Source: Streptomyces sp. NBC_00236
GTDB taxonomy: Bacteria > Actinomycetota > Actinomycetes > Streptomycetales > Streptomycetaceae
DNA length: 64,000 nucleotides
Assembly: GCF_036195045.1 (NCBI RefSeq)
Contig: NZ_CP108100.1
Coordinates: 1,054,001 to 1,118,000 of the forward strand
Direction of reading: 5' to 3'
Both the position numbers and the translations under genes were made by a program. Position 1 is the stretch's first letter. Each line of letters opens with the position of its first letter. Shown in pieces: positions 1 through 7,980 of this stretch. The notes beneath the pieces were generated by a model that worked only from the letters and a program-made list of their open reading frames with translations, made no database searches and was not told the origin of the DNA.

Positions 1-705
1 GTGGATCTCGTCGGCGGCCTGACTCGCCCCGACCACGTCCGAGCTCTCGAACAGCAGGTCGAGGATCCGCCCGAAGTCCAGGCCCTCCAGCATCAGCGCT
101 CCCTTGGGCGTCAGGACCCGCAGCAGCTCCAGATCCGCGCCACTCACGCCGATCGCCTGGAGCACACACTCGCCCCGCTCCTCGCCGCGTCGCACCATCT
201 CCGCTGTACCGGCCAGAGCGGCGGGGTCCATCGCCTCCCCGTTCGCGTCGCTCGGCGCGCCGTCCGTCAGCACCCAGAGGAACGGCCTGCGCACCTGCAC
301 CTGTTGTTCCTGCAAGGCCCGATGGCGCGAGCGCGCGAAGTCGAGCGCCGTCTCGACGGCGTCCGTCATCCGGGTGAGTCCGGATGCCTCCAGCCGGGGC
401 GGGCGCATCCGGTCCACCGGTACGAAGAGCCGGTCCGGGGCGGCGTCCTCCACAGGCACCAGCCGGTCCCGGTCCGGGTCGAAGACCCTGACCCGCGAGT
501 CGAAGGTGATCAGGCACACCTCCACCCGCGCGCGCAGCCTCGGTTCCGCCCGCACTCCATCGAACCAGCGGACCAGCGCCTCACCGAGCTCGTCGATCCG
601 GGGGTTCCCGACCGGGCGCCCCATGGAGGCCGAGGTGTCGAGCAGCAGGACGACGGGCTGCCGCTCGTCGTACCCCTGCGCAAGCCCGAAGCCGTACTCA
701 CTCAT
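1..705 (-). CDS. VWA-domain protein, 3' end outside the window
   Basis: The reading frame is open from an ATG at 705 to the left edge, so at least 235 residues are seen and the C-terminus is missing. The protein begins MSEYGFGLAQ and soon shows a metal-ion-dependent adhesion site, LLLDTSASM (DxSxS), followed by a Rossmann-like core with VLTDGAPSDANG, as in von Willebrand factor A domains. VWA proteins of this bacterial type act as scaffolds or partners of AAA+ ATPases and conflict effectors, in the cytoplasm here as no signal peptide is seen. Its start overlaps the end of the upstream small gene (TGA at 698-700), so the two are probably co-translated. It lies last in the visible part of a minus-strand run beginning at 7691, but a 172-bp gap before 928 leaves its membership in that operon uncertain. 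Confidence 0.85.
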   Translation of the reverse strand, partial: MSEYGFGLAQGYDERQPVVLLLDTSASMGRPVGNPRIDELGEALVRWFDGVRAEPRLRARVEVCLITFDSRVRVFDPDRDRLVPVEDAAPDRLFVPVDRMRPPRLEASGLTRMTDAVETALDFARSRHRALQEQQVQVRRPFLWVLTDGAPSDANGEAMDPAALAGTAEMVRRGEERGECVLQAIGVSGADLELLRVLTPKGALMLEGLDFGRILDLLFESSDVVGASQAADEIH

Positions 706-928
706 CTCCGACCGCCCCGCCCTCGTCCGTCCGGCCCGCCGCGTGGGCGAGGCGCCGTTGCCGCTCGGGGTCGTAGCGCACGACGACCTCCGTACCCGGC
801 GCCATCCCGGGAGAGTCCGGGAGCATGCGCAGCAGCACCCCTTCGACCAGAACGTACGCGTCGGGAGCCGGCCAGGTGATGACCCGGCCCGGCGCCCCGT
901 GACCCCACTGTTCCATCGCGCCACTCAT
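698..928 (-). CDS. small hypothetical protein coupled to VWA gene
   Basis: A 76-residue protein, starting MSGAMEQWGH, with no recognised domain. It contains a stretch reading VVVRYDPERQRR and a C-terminus rich in acidic and small residues. It is kept as a gene because its stop codon overlaps the ATG of the VWA gene in an ATG-AGTGA arrangement and because the third codon position is strongly GC biased, as in its neighbours. An internal Met five codons in is an alternative start. The function is unknown; the context suggests an accessory subunit of the VWA protein. Confidence 0.6.
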   Translation of the reverse strand: MSGAMEQWGHGAPGRVITWPAPDAYVLVEGVLLRMLPDSPGMAPGTEVVVRYDPERQRRLAHAAGRTDEGGAVGDE

Positions 929-1100
929 GGGCCCACGCTAAGTGCTGCGACATCAACTTCGGCTGCACGGGCAGAGATTACCCACACGAAGATCCCCCCG
1001 ATTCCCTGCCGCCGTTTTCCGCTTCCCGGCATCCCATGTGCCGCCCCGTGCACTGTCGCGCGCCCTGGTGCGCCCTGGTGCGCCCTTCCATTGCACCGGA

Positions 1101-2222
1101 TCAGCCGGTCGCCCTCCGGGCGTGCTCCGGGCGAATTCCGGCCGGGATACGTTCCACCAGCCCCGCCGCCTCGGGCGTGCGCACCACGAAGTGGACGTCC
1201 CAGCTCGCCCCGCGCGCCAACTCCGCGTCCACAGCCGCCCATACGGCGCCCAGGCTGACTTCGTACGAGAGTCCGCCACGGCCCGAGCCGAGCAGCGGGA
1301 AGCACACCGAACGCAGCGCCGGCACGTGGCGCTCGTGTTCCTCGGCGAGCACTGCCAGCGCCCGGGACACCGCCCGGGTGACGTCGGCCGGCAGCACGTC
1401 GTAGTCGTTGGTCCCGGCCCGGGGTACGGCGATGGCCGCGTGGTAGACCCGCCGGATGCCCTGAGCGGCAAGTGCTCCTGCCCCGGTGGCCGCCACCGTG
1501 CCCGCTCGCACCGCCCGCCCCGAAGTGCCGTGCCGCGCGGCCCACTCGCGCAGCTCCGCCGGGAGCGGGTCCGCCAGCACCTCTCCGGTGACGCCGTGCA
1601 CGGCCGCGGCACGACGCAGTGACGCGGCGACGGAGGACTTGTACGCCTCGGGCAGCGCGAAGTACACGTTGGAGGGGCAGACGACCACGTCCACGTCACG
1701 GAGCAGGTCCACCGGGTGCATGTGCAGGGTGAGCCGGACGGGCCGGCCCGCGGCCCGGACGTCCACGACCCGATGGGTGCCCACCCCGCCGGTGGTGCTC
1801 CCGTCCCCGGCGGCAACGCCGAGATCCGCTCCCGCCGCGTCCACGGTCAGCCGCACAATGTGCTCGGCGACCTGACCGAGGACCATCACCTCCTGGTCCT
1901 TGCGGAACCGCTCGACGCTCACGCCGTAGACCGAGGCCGCCCTGGCCCGGCGGGAGGACGCCGGCCAGTCCCGGGTCCCCTGCGCCAGTCCCAGGGTGTA
2001 CTCGGCAGCGATACGCAGCGTCCCCGCGTCCAGGCCTGCCACGGCGCTTCGCAGCAACGCCTCGACGGCCGCGCCCGGCATCCGGGCGGTGGCGGACGCC
2101 GCCGCCTCGGCCGCCGCCTCGAGCGCGGGCAGTGCGCGCCCCCGCAACCGGACCAGTCCGGCGCGCCTGACTTCCTTCAACTCGGCCAGAAGTACGGCGT
2201 CATCAGAGAGTGGTAATGCCAT
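1101..2222 (-). CDS. macro-domain (ADP-ribose-binding) protein with N-terminal helical domain
   Basis: A 373-residue cytoplasmic protein. Residues ~1-125 form an alpha-helical module (AELKEVRRAGLVRLRG ... ASVYGVSVERFRK) of a kind that recurs at the N-terminus of actinobacterial conflict proteins. The C-terminal ~200 residues look like a macro domain: a strand ending VVVCPSNVYF, then GTVAATGAGAL, VYHAAIAVPR, and the typical CFPLLGSGRGGLSYE loop. Macro domains bind ADP-ribose derivatives, and some remove the phosphate of ADP-ribose-1''-phosphate. It follows the RES toxin-like gene by 62 bp on the same strand, so it may handle that enzyme's product. ATG 2222 is chosen; a TTG at 2258 would add 12 residues, and neither has a clear ribosome binding site. 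Confidence 0.72.
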   Translation of the reverse strand: MALPLSDDAVLLAELKEVRRAGLVRLRGRALPALEAAAEAAASATARMPGAAVEALLRSAVAGLDAGTLRIAAEYTLGLAQGTRDWPASSRRARAASVYGVSVERFRKDQEVMVLGQVAEHIVRLTVDAAGADLGVAAGDGSTTGGVGTHRVVDVRAAGRPVRLTLHMHPVDLLRDVDVVVCPSNVYFALPEAYKSSVAASLRRAAAVHGVTGEVLADPLPAELREWAARHGTSGRAVRAGTVAATGAGALAAQGIRRVYHAAIAVPRAGTNDYDVLPADVTRAVSRALAVLAEEHERHVPALRSVCFPLLGSGRGGLSYEVSLGAVWAAVDAELARGASWDVHFVVRTPEAAGLVERIPAGIRPEHARRATG

Positions 2223-2284
2223 GCGCCCACGATGGCACCACAGTTCACACGCGGACAAGCCGGTTCAGGGGCGCCGGCCGGGTG

Positions 2285-2971
2285 TCACCACGAGAGGGGC
2301 TTCGACACCTCCGCCTTGAGCGGCTCGAGGAGCCGGTTCACCTCGTCGACGCCCTCGGGGCAGCCGAGGTCCGCGATCCCCCGTTCCGGCAACACCTCCA
2401 GTGCTTCGCAGGCGCAGTCCTCGAAACGATCGTGGAAGAGCAGCATGGAGTGCCTGGGCCGGTTCCGGCGGGACTGCCAGACCATCCCCATGGCGCCCGG
2501 CGCCTGAGCACGGATCTCGCTCGTCCAACGCCGTGCCGTGGGGTAGCTGCTCTCGTCGTCCAAGAGGCTGGCAGTCCGATGGACGGCGGCCAGGTCCTTC
2601 TCCTCGATCAGCGAAACCAGGGTCAACTCGCGGGTGGTACGCAGCACGCTCAGTGACCGTCCGGCGACGGCGGCGTAGAGGACTTTCCGCCTCTTGCCGG
2701 TCCAGGGCACCGAGCGCAGCACACTCTCCGCGACGGCCGTCAGGGCGCTGTCGGCCACGTACAGACTGCGGTACGGGTCCAGCACCGTGCCCTCGAAGCG
2801 GCCACCCCTGAAATGGAGGTCCGCGAGCGTCGGGTTGAACTGGGTCGGCCTGTACTTGGACTTGTGCACCCGCCACAGCTCCGTGCCGGCCGGGATCACC
2901 TCGAGGTTGGGGTCCAGTTCGTCCTCGATCATGGGGAAGAACGTGAACACCGGCAGGGAATTCCTCATCAC
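2285..2971 (-). CDS. RES-domain protein, putative NAD+ phosphorylase toxin
   Basis: A 228-residue protein of the RES family, known from Xre-RES and MbcTA toxin-antitoxin pairs, where the toxin degrades NAD+ by phosphorolysis to nicotinamide and ADP-ribose-1''-phosphate. The family-defining residues can be placed: Arg34 in ELWRVHKSKY, Tyr71 in SLYVADSALT, Glu82 in AVAESVLR, and Ser167 in WQSRRNRP. The GGRFEGT motif (56-62) is also typical. The length is close to normal for the family, so it looks intact. Its ATG overlaps the stop of the antitoxin-like gene upstream by 4 bp (ATGA), the usual antitoxin-then-toxin order. It differs from ordinary pairs in being the third gene of an operon headed by a caspase-like protease. 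No transmembrane segment is seen. NAD+ depletion as its outcome is inferred from the family. Confidence 0.85.
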   Translation of the reverse strand: MMRNSLPVFTFFPMIEDELDPNLEVIPAGTELWRVHKSKYRPTQFNPTLADLHFRGGRFEGTVLDPYRSLYVADSALTAVAESVLRSVPWTGKRRKVLYAAVAGRSLSVLRTTRELTLVSLIEEKDLAAVHRTASLLDDESSYPTARRWTSEIRAQAPGAMGMVWQSRRNRPRHSMLLFHDRFEDCACEALEVLPERGIADLGCPEGVDEVNRLLEPLKAEVSKPLSW

Positions 2972-3648
2972 TCCCCCTCCACGAGTGCGGTGGCCGCACA
3001 GACGAGTTCGTGGTCGGACAGCCGCCCCAGGAGCGATGCGGGTGCCCCACCGAGCCAGGTGTTGTCATTGAGCCACCACGACGCGGCACCCCGGGGATCG
3101 ATGTCCGCCAGGAGCAGCCGGTTCACCTTGAGCACCACCTCGTGCGGGTTGCCGTCGCAGTCGGGGAACTGGAACTCCGGGTAGCGGTCGTCGTGCGGTG
3201 GGTCCGGCAGTCTGATCAGTTCGGGTGGCGGCGCGCCGCCGCAACGGGCCGTTGCCTCGGCGGTCGAGAGGGCGGGCTCCCGGAGCAACGGGTCGGCGGC
3301 CGCACGGTCCACGGGCTCGGGAACCGGGGCCGCGGCCGTCAGCAGATCGATCAGCGCCAGCGCCTCCGACACCGTGGCCGGCCCGGGAGGCGCGGCAACC
3401 AGCCGTACGCCGTCCAGTGCGGCCCGTACCGGATGGTCGAACGGCAGCGGGCGCAGTGCCAGTCTGACCCCCTGGAGCGCCCTGCGGACCGCCATGTCCT
3501 TCTCCGGTGGCGCGGCGGCGAGGGCGCTGAGCCGCGTGAGCAGCAACGCGTGCTGTTCATCGTCCAGCGCCGCGCGAATCGACTCCCGGTGCTCGCCGAT
3601 CAGGGCGAGCAGCGACTCCGCGGACGGTCCGCGGCCCTCCTCGTTCAT
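2968..3648 (-). CDS. MbcA/ParS/Xre-like antitoxin or adaptor with N-terminal extension
   Basis: A 226-residue protein. The last ~65 residues (NRLLLADIDPRGAASWWLND then WLGGAPASLLGRL) resemble the toxin-binding MbcA/ParS/Xre-C domain (DUF2384 type) that blocks RES toxins. Instead of a DNA-binding helix-turn-helix, residues 1-~150 are an alanine- and proline-rich helical extension with LLTRLSALAA and RRALQGVRLAL, then a charged linker around DPPHDDRYPEF. Both ends overlap neighbours by 4 bp: its ATG sits in the stop of the CHAT protease gene (3645-3648) and its stop in the start of the RES gene (2968-2971). The three proteins are therefore likely made in fixed ratio. The extended linker is a plausible cleavage target of the protease, but this is inference. 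Confidence 0.7.
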   Translation of the reverse strand: MNEEGRGPSAESLLALIGEHRESIRAALDDEQHALLLTRLSALAAAPPEKDMAVRRALQGVRLALRPLPFDHPVRAALDGVRLVAAPPGPATVSEALALIDLLTAAAPVPEPVDRAAADPLLREPALSTAEATARCGGAPPPELIRLPDPPHDDRYPEFQFPDCDGNPHEVVLKVNRLLLADIDPRGAASWWLNDNTWLGGAPASLLGRLSDHELVCAATALVEGE

Positions 3649-6600
3649 GGTGTCCCTTCTCCTGTGTCTGTCGTGCTCGGGCCCGGGTGCCCCTGGTGGA
3701 TGAAGGCGGCCCAGAGCGCGGTCCGTTCGAGCCCTTGTCGTTCTTCCGACTCCCGGAGCAGCTCACCTTGGAGCGAGCCCGGGTTCTCACGGTGCGGATC
3801 GAGCATCCACATCTGCGCGGCTCTCAGCGCGTCCACGGGGCTCAGCCCGTCGACAGCCAGGTAGTGGTGGAACACCGCCATCAGCAGCGCCGAGCCACTG
3901 TCCTTGGCCAGCCACCGCGAGCCCACGACGTCCCGCGCACCGGCGGCGATGAACGCGGTGGTGAGGGTCAGTGCCTCGTCGTGGTCACGCTTGCTCAGAT
4001 CGGTCTGGCAGGCGCTCAGGACGACCAACGGCCCGTCTGCGGTGTTCTGTTGCTCCTCGCGGTCGAGTAGACGCGTCACGGTCAGGTGGGCCGGAGTGCC
4101 GTTCTGGTCGGCCACCAGGTCCAGGGCCGAGACCGTGGGGCGGATGCCGGCCGAACCGTGCGAGACCACGTGGAGCAAGGAGGCGCCGTCGGAGAGGAAC
4201 CCGAGGACGGCGTCGGGCGTGCCGAGCGGCAGCTCGCCGTCCTCCATATCGTAGAGCGCGCCGCACAGCCGGGCATGCGGATAGAAGGCATCCCGCAGCG
4301 CGGTGACCTCCGTATCGGCGTAGTCCAGGCTCATGGTCGGGTCGGCCACAAGGACGGGGGTGGCGGCCGGGTCCCGGGGCGCGCGTCGCACCGCCCGCAG
4401 AAACTGACTGCCCGAGGCCGCACAGCTGACGACCGCCACCTGGCAGAGGCGGTCGTGGGCCGCCTCCGCCGGCAGGCGCGCGGCGTGCCACGGGACGATG
4501 CCGAGGCGGCCGCACGGGACCAGGACTACGCGCAGGGGCCGATCCTCCCACGCGTCGTCGGCCGCCGACAGGCGCTTCTCGATGCCGCCGAGGACCGGAC
4601 CGAGCGCCTGGAAGGCCCAGTCGCACAACTCCTCCAGGGCCTCTTCCCAGGCGTGGGAGAGGGAGGCGTCGTTCGGATGGAGGTCCCGTGCCGCCGCCGC
4701 GTCGACGTACCGCGCGAGCGGACCGCCCTCGACGTCGGCGAGCTGTGGCAGGGCGCCCCCGCCGAGCCCGGACTCCGGTCCCACCGCGATCACCAGGCCC
4801 GGCATCCGTTCGTCGCCGGCCACCAGATAGAGGAGGACGTCCGCACCCGCTTCGGCAAGCCCGTCCGCCAGTTCGGCCGCCGTGGGCGTACCCGCCAGGC
4901 CGCCCTCCCGGCGGTAGCCGAGAGTGTCGAGGGCCTGACGGCGCAACGTGCTCGGCAGGAGCCTCGGAACCTCTCCCGCCCCGTCCGTGCCGTCGCCGGC
5001 GCCGGCCGCCTCCCGCCAGGCCGCCGCGAGATCCTGGCGCCCGGCGGCCTCCAGACGCTCGGGCACGGCCGACGCGGCGGAGGCCCCCTGGAGAACAAGC
5101 GCCCGGCCCAGCTCCAGGGCCGCCACGGCCTCGTGCAGCCTGCCGTACGAGGCCGCCATCCTCGCAGCCTGCACGCCGCGGCTCGCCCCCGTACGGGCGG
5201 CCAGCAACCCGTGCTCGGCGCCTGCCTGGAGGAGGACGTCGGAAGCGAGTGCCGACAGCGCCTCCTGGGCGGCTTCCAGACAGCCGAGGTCCGCCTGGTC
5301 CGGCCCGTTTTTGGCGAGGATGTTGCGCAGGTGGTACGACTCGGCAAGATGCCACAGCGCGTCGGCGGCGACGCGCGGCGCCTTGCCCTCCCGTACGCCG
5401 GCCCGAAGCCGTTCGAGTTCCTCGATCCGGGTGTCGAGCACGGCCGGGTCACGGTCGCGGTCGAAGCGCATGCCCAGGGAGAGCGCCGAGGAGTAGAGGT
5501 CCTCCATCGAGGCGTCCGGCGGCGGGGGAACGTGGGCGGGGACGGGGTTCGTCTCTCCGGTGAGGGCATCGTGGAGCAGGCCGAAGTCCTGCGTCCGGAC
5601 CCGGGCCGGCTCGTCGGCGAACGGCAGGCCGCTGTCCTTGGCTCCGGTCATCGCCCGCTCGACGTGACGTACCGACTGCGCCAGCATCGCCTTGTCCTGG
5701 GTCAGGAGGCCCAGCGAGCCGAGTACCGCGCCGAGTGCCCCGTCGACCGCGAACCGGAGCGGGCTACCTTCGGGGGCGGCCTCGCCCAGCGCTTCGGCCT
5801 CGGCCCGGAGCTCGCGGAGCGCGGGAATGTCCTCCCTCTCCCTGGCCGCCATCGCCCGGACGCAGATGTCCGTCGTGCGACCCACGACGGCCGGGTCGCC
5901 CACACCCGGGGGCAGCGATCCACTGATGCTTTCCAGGTGTCGGATGACCGTGTCCATATGGACCCGGCCGGCCGCGATGTCCTGGTGGGTGCCGCCGACG
6001 GTCGGACTGAGGGTGAGCAGCAGCGCCCTGATGCTCTCCATGGCCGCAATCGGATTCAGGCCCTCCGGGAGCGGCAGGTCCTGAGCCGAACGCAACCTGC
6101 CGAGATGCGCGTTGAACGCCTGGGGGTCGGCACTCGCCAGGAGACCTTCAAGCCCTTCGGTAGTCGCGTTGACGGCGTCCAGAGCCGTGACCATGTTCCG
6201 GAGACCGTCGGGCGTGAGCGTGGGTTGTGGCTGCGGCTGCGGCTGCGGCTGCGACTGCGACTGCGACGTGGGCTCGGGCTCCGGTTTCGGGGCCCGCTCC
6301 CACACGTACTCCGAGGATGCGGCGGGGGCGGGAGGCGTCATCGCCCCGACCATCCGCTCCATCATCTGGCGAAACTGATCCGCGAGCGGTGAGCCGGGCG
6401 GCACCATCCCCGTCATCAGGTCGGACAGCCCCTGCGCGGAAGGAGCCGCGAAGAGTCCCTGTGCCTGGCGCAGTGAGCCGAGCAGCTCCGGCGGCAGTGG
6501 AAGCTGGGCCGCTTCGTTCAACAACGTGCTCATTTCGGCCGCCGTGGACTCCATCCCGGCGGGGCCCACCCGCTGGATCCAGTCGAGAACGCCGGAGAGG

Positions 6601-7013
6601 TCGAGCACACCTCCGGTGACCCCTTGCTGCGACCGCATCGGAGAGATCTGGATCATCAGGAAGAGCGCCGCCCATCGCCGGTCCTCCTCGGTCACGGCGG
6701 CTCCGAGCGGTGTCGTACGGTCCCGGGCCTCCCGCAGTAGCCGTTCGGCCCGTTCCCGGTCCGCGTCCGTGCCGCCCCCTGCCGCCTCCCGCAGGGTCAG
6801 CGCACCCGCCTGCCACACGCTCACCGAGCCCCGCAGAGCCTCGTCGTGGTCCAGCAGCCGGGCGAGCTGTTCGAGTTCGGCGACCGAGGCGTCCTGGGCC
6901 CGTAATGACGGCAGGCCGTCCCCGTTGCCCGGGAGCTGTCGCTTCACCCGCTCGACCGCGTCCGACACCCAGGCCCGCAGGCCCTCGACGCCACCGCCTT
7001 CCTCCCGGCTCAC
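3645..7013 (-). CDS. CHAT-domain caspase-like protease with long helical N-terminus
   Basis: A 1122-residue protein. The C-terminal ~250 residues are a CHAT domain (caspase HetF associated with TPRs), a clan CD cysteine protease: catalytic His952 in HVVSHGSAG and Cys1002 in VLSACQTDL, then GARDVVGSRW and the terminal ALWAAFIHQGHPG. The N-terminal ~800 residues are helical, with TPR-like pairs such as GVQAARMAASYGRLHEAVAALELGR (read in part) preceding the CHAT domain. A low-complexity (SQ)n(PQ)n stretch lies near residue 255, encoded by the hexamer repeat at 6229-6264. CHAT proteases are activated by sensor domains and cleave partner proteins, as in Csx29 of type III-E CRISPR. Here it heads a translationally coupled trio with the antitoxin-like and RES genes. 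A full-length paralogue lies divergently at 7981-11301. Confidence 0.85.
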   Translation of the reverse strand: MSREEGGGVEGLRAWVSDAVERVKRQLPGNGDGLPSLRAQDASVAELEQLARLLDHDEALRGSVSVWQAGALTLREAAGGGTDADRERAERLLREARDRTTPLGAAVTEEDRRWAALFLMIQISPMRSQQGVTGGVLDLSGVLDWIQRVGPAGMESTAAEMSTLLNEAAQLPLPPELLGSLRQAQGLFAAPSAQGLSDLMTGMVPPGSPLADQFRQMMERMVGAMTPPAPAASSEYVWERAPKPEPEPTSQSQSQPQPQPQPQPTLTPDGLRNMVTALDAVNATTEGLEGLLASADPQAFNAHLGRLRSAQDLPLPEGLNPIAAMESIRALLLTLSPTVGGTHQDIAAGRVHMDTVIRHLESISGSLPPGVGDPAVVGRTTDICVRAMAAREREDIPALRELRAEAEALGEAAPEGSPLRFAVDGALGAVLGSLGLLTQDKAMLAQSVRHVERAMTGAKDSGLPFADEPARVRTQDFGLLHDALTGETNPVPAHVPPPPDASMEDLYSSALSLGMRFDRDRDPAVLDTRIEELERLRAGVREGKAPRVAADALWHLAESYHLRNILAKNGPDQADLGCLEAAQEALSALASDVLLQAGAEHGLLAARTGASRGVQAARMAASYGRLHEAVAALELGRALVLQGASAASAVPERLEAAGRQDLAAAWREAAGAGDGTDGAGEVPRLLPSTLRRQALDTLGYRREGGLAGTPTAAELADGLAEAGADVLLYLVAGDERMPGLVIAVGPESGLGGGALPQLADVEGGPLARYVDAAAARDLHPNDASLSHAWEEALEELCDWAFQALGPVLGGIEKRLSAADDAWEDRPLRVVLVPCGRLGIVPWHAARLPAEAAHDRLCQVAVVSCAASGSQFLRAVRRAPRDPAATPVLVADPTMSLDYADTEVTALRDAFYPHARLCGALYDMEDGELPLGTPDAVLGFLSDGASLLHVVSHGSAGIRPTVSALDLVADQNGTPAHLTVTRLLDREEQQNTADGPLVVLSACQTDLSKRDHDEALTLTTAFIAAGARDVVGSRWLAKDSGSALLMAVFHHYLAVDGLSPVDALRAAQMWMLDPHRENPGSLQGELLRESEERQGLERTALWAAFIHQGHPGPSTTDTGEGTP
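6229..6264. repeat. hexanucleotide tandem repeat inside CHAT gene
   Basis: Four copies of GGCTGC followed by two of GACTGC on the + strand encode, on the minus strand, the alternating Ser-Gln and Pro-Gln stretch of the protease. The unit is a multiple of three, so slippage would change linker length without a frameshift. Confidence 0.9.
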
Positions 7014-7064
7014 CGTGAACCCACCTCCCCTGACCGCGAGCAGCCCTCAAAGCTCTCGCCGGCC

Positions 7065-7691
7065 TCAGCAGCCCTCGACAGTTTCTGGATGACTTCCACT
7101 ATGCCGATCAGTCCCGGGCCTTGCCTCGACTTCCCCCGCATCTCCCCGACAGCGACCGGAGTCCGACCGGGAGACACCCAGATCGGCCCGCATCTCCCTT
7201 CGCATCTCCCGCAGTCGGACCCACAGGGCCTCGATCTCCGCGTGTGCCGCTTGCGCTGAGTCACCAGGGCGCTGCAGGCCATCGTCCAGGCGTCGGACCA
7301 TGCCGTAGACCGCTCCCAGACCATGACTGACGGCGCCGGCGTGGTCGAGCACCCGGTCCGGCAGTCGCATCTGCGCCTCCGCGTACACCTCCCGATGCTG
7401 GTCGCGCGCGGCTGTGAGCCGCTGTCGTGCGGAGGGCAGCTCGGCTTCACGGCCCAGGGCGCACAACTGGTCGGTGAGGGCGGCCAGATAGTGCCGGCCG
7501 GAGGTGTTGAGCGCCACGTAGCAGGACCACAGGCCTTGGGCCTCGGCGCGCCGGTCCCACACCTCTCCGGCGCGCGCCAGCTCGCGCTGTCGGCTGCGAT
7601 CGGCCGCCCGCTGGGTCAACAGCGCGGACATCAGCGTGCCGACGATGCCCACGACAGCCGCCAGCAGAGCGCTCAGCACACCGATGTCCAC
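7065..7691 (-). CDS. single-pass membrane protein upstream of CHAT gene
   Basis: A 208-residue protein with an N-terminal hydrophobic helix (about residues 4-26, VLSALLAAVVGIVGTLMSALL in part) followed by a basic stretch, QRAADRSRQRELAR, which by the positive-inside rule puts the rest in the cytoplasm. The body is helical and charged, likely coiled coil (EIEALWVRLREMRREMRADL). No known domain. It ends 51 bp before the CHAT gene and is probably the first gene of the operon, so it could anchor or sense for the protease at the membrane. The C-terminal ~40 residues are of low complexity. Confidence 0.65.
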   Translation of the reverse strand: MDIGVLSALLAAVVGIVGTLMSALLTQRAADRSRQRELARAGEVWDRRAEAQGLWSCYVALNTSGRHYLAALTDQLCALGREAELPSARQRLTAARDQHREVYAEAQMRLPDRVLDHAGAVSHGLGAVYGMVRRLDDGLQRPGDSAQAAHAEIEALWVRLREMRREMRADLGVSRSDSGRCRGDAGEVEARPGTDRHSGSHPETVEGC

Positions 7692-7980
7692 GCTGCGGCC
7701 CTCCCCGTTCCCCGAATCCCCCGTTGCCCCGGCACCCAGCGAAGCAGGGGAGGGCGCACCGGGTGAAGGGCGGACCCGGAGATCGCCCTCTGTTCGCCCT
7801 GTCTCCGACCATCGGGGCCGGGAACTGCGGGAAGAGGGGCGGCAAGAGGGACGGTGGGCGCTGAATTCCGGTCATACGAACAGGCGTTGCCGACCACCGG
7901 GCGCTGTGGAGGCCGCTCTGCGGTCATCATGGGCCGCGGTACGACGCGAAGTTTCACCGTGAAGGACGGGGCGTGGAGAC
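7692..7980. promoter_or_regulatory. divergent intergenic region between the two CHAT units
   Basis: This 289-bp stretch separates the minus-strand operon (from 7691) and the plus-strand CHAT paralogue (from 7981) and must carry both promoters. I see no convincing -35/-10 pair, long palindrome or coding frame. A GTGGAG just upstream of the ATG at 7981 can serve as a weak ribosome binding site. Confidence 0.4.

Noticed and set aside
6229..6264. Short tandem repeat as possible CRISPR
   Set aside because: Six-base units without spacers, in coding sequence.
4086..6392. 768-codon frame on the plus strand
   Set aside because: Lies opposite the CHAT gene; Arg/Gly/Pro-rich composition without domains is the usual shadow of a high-GC gene.
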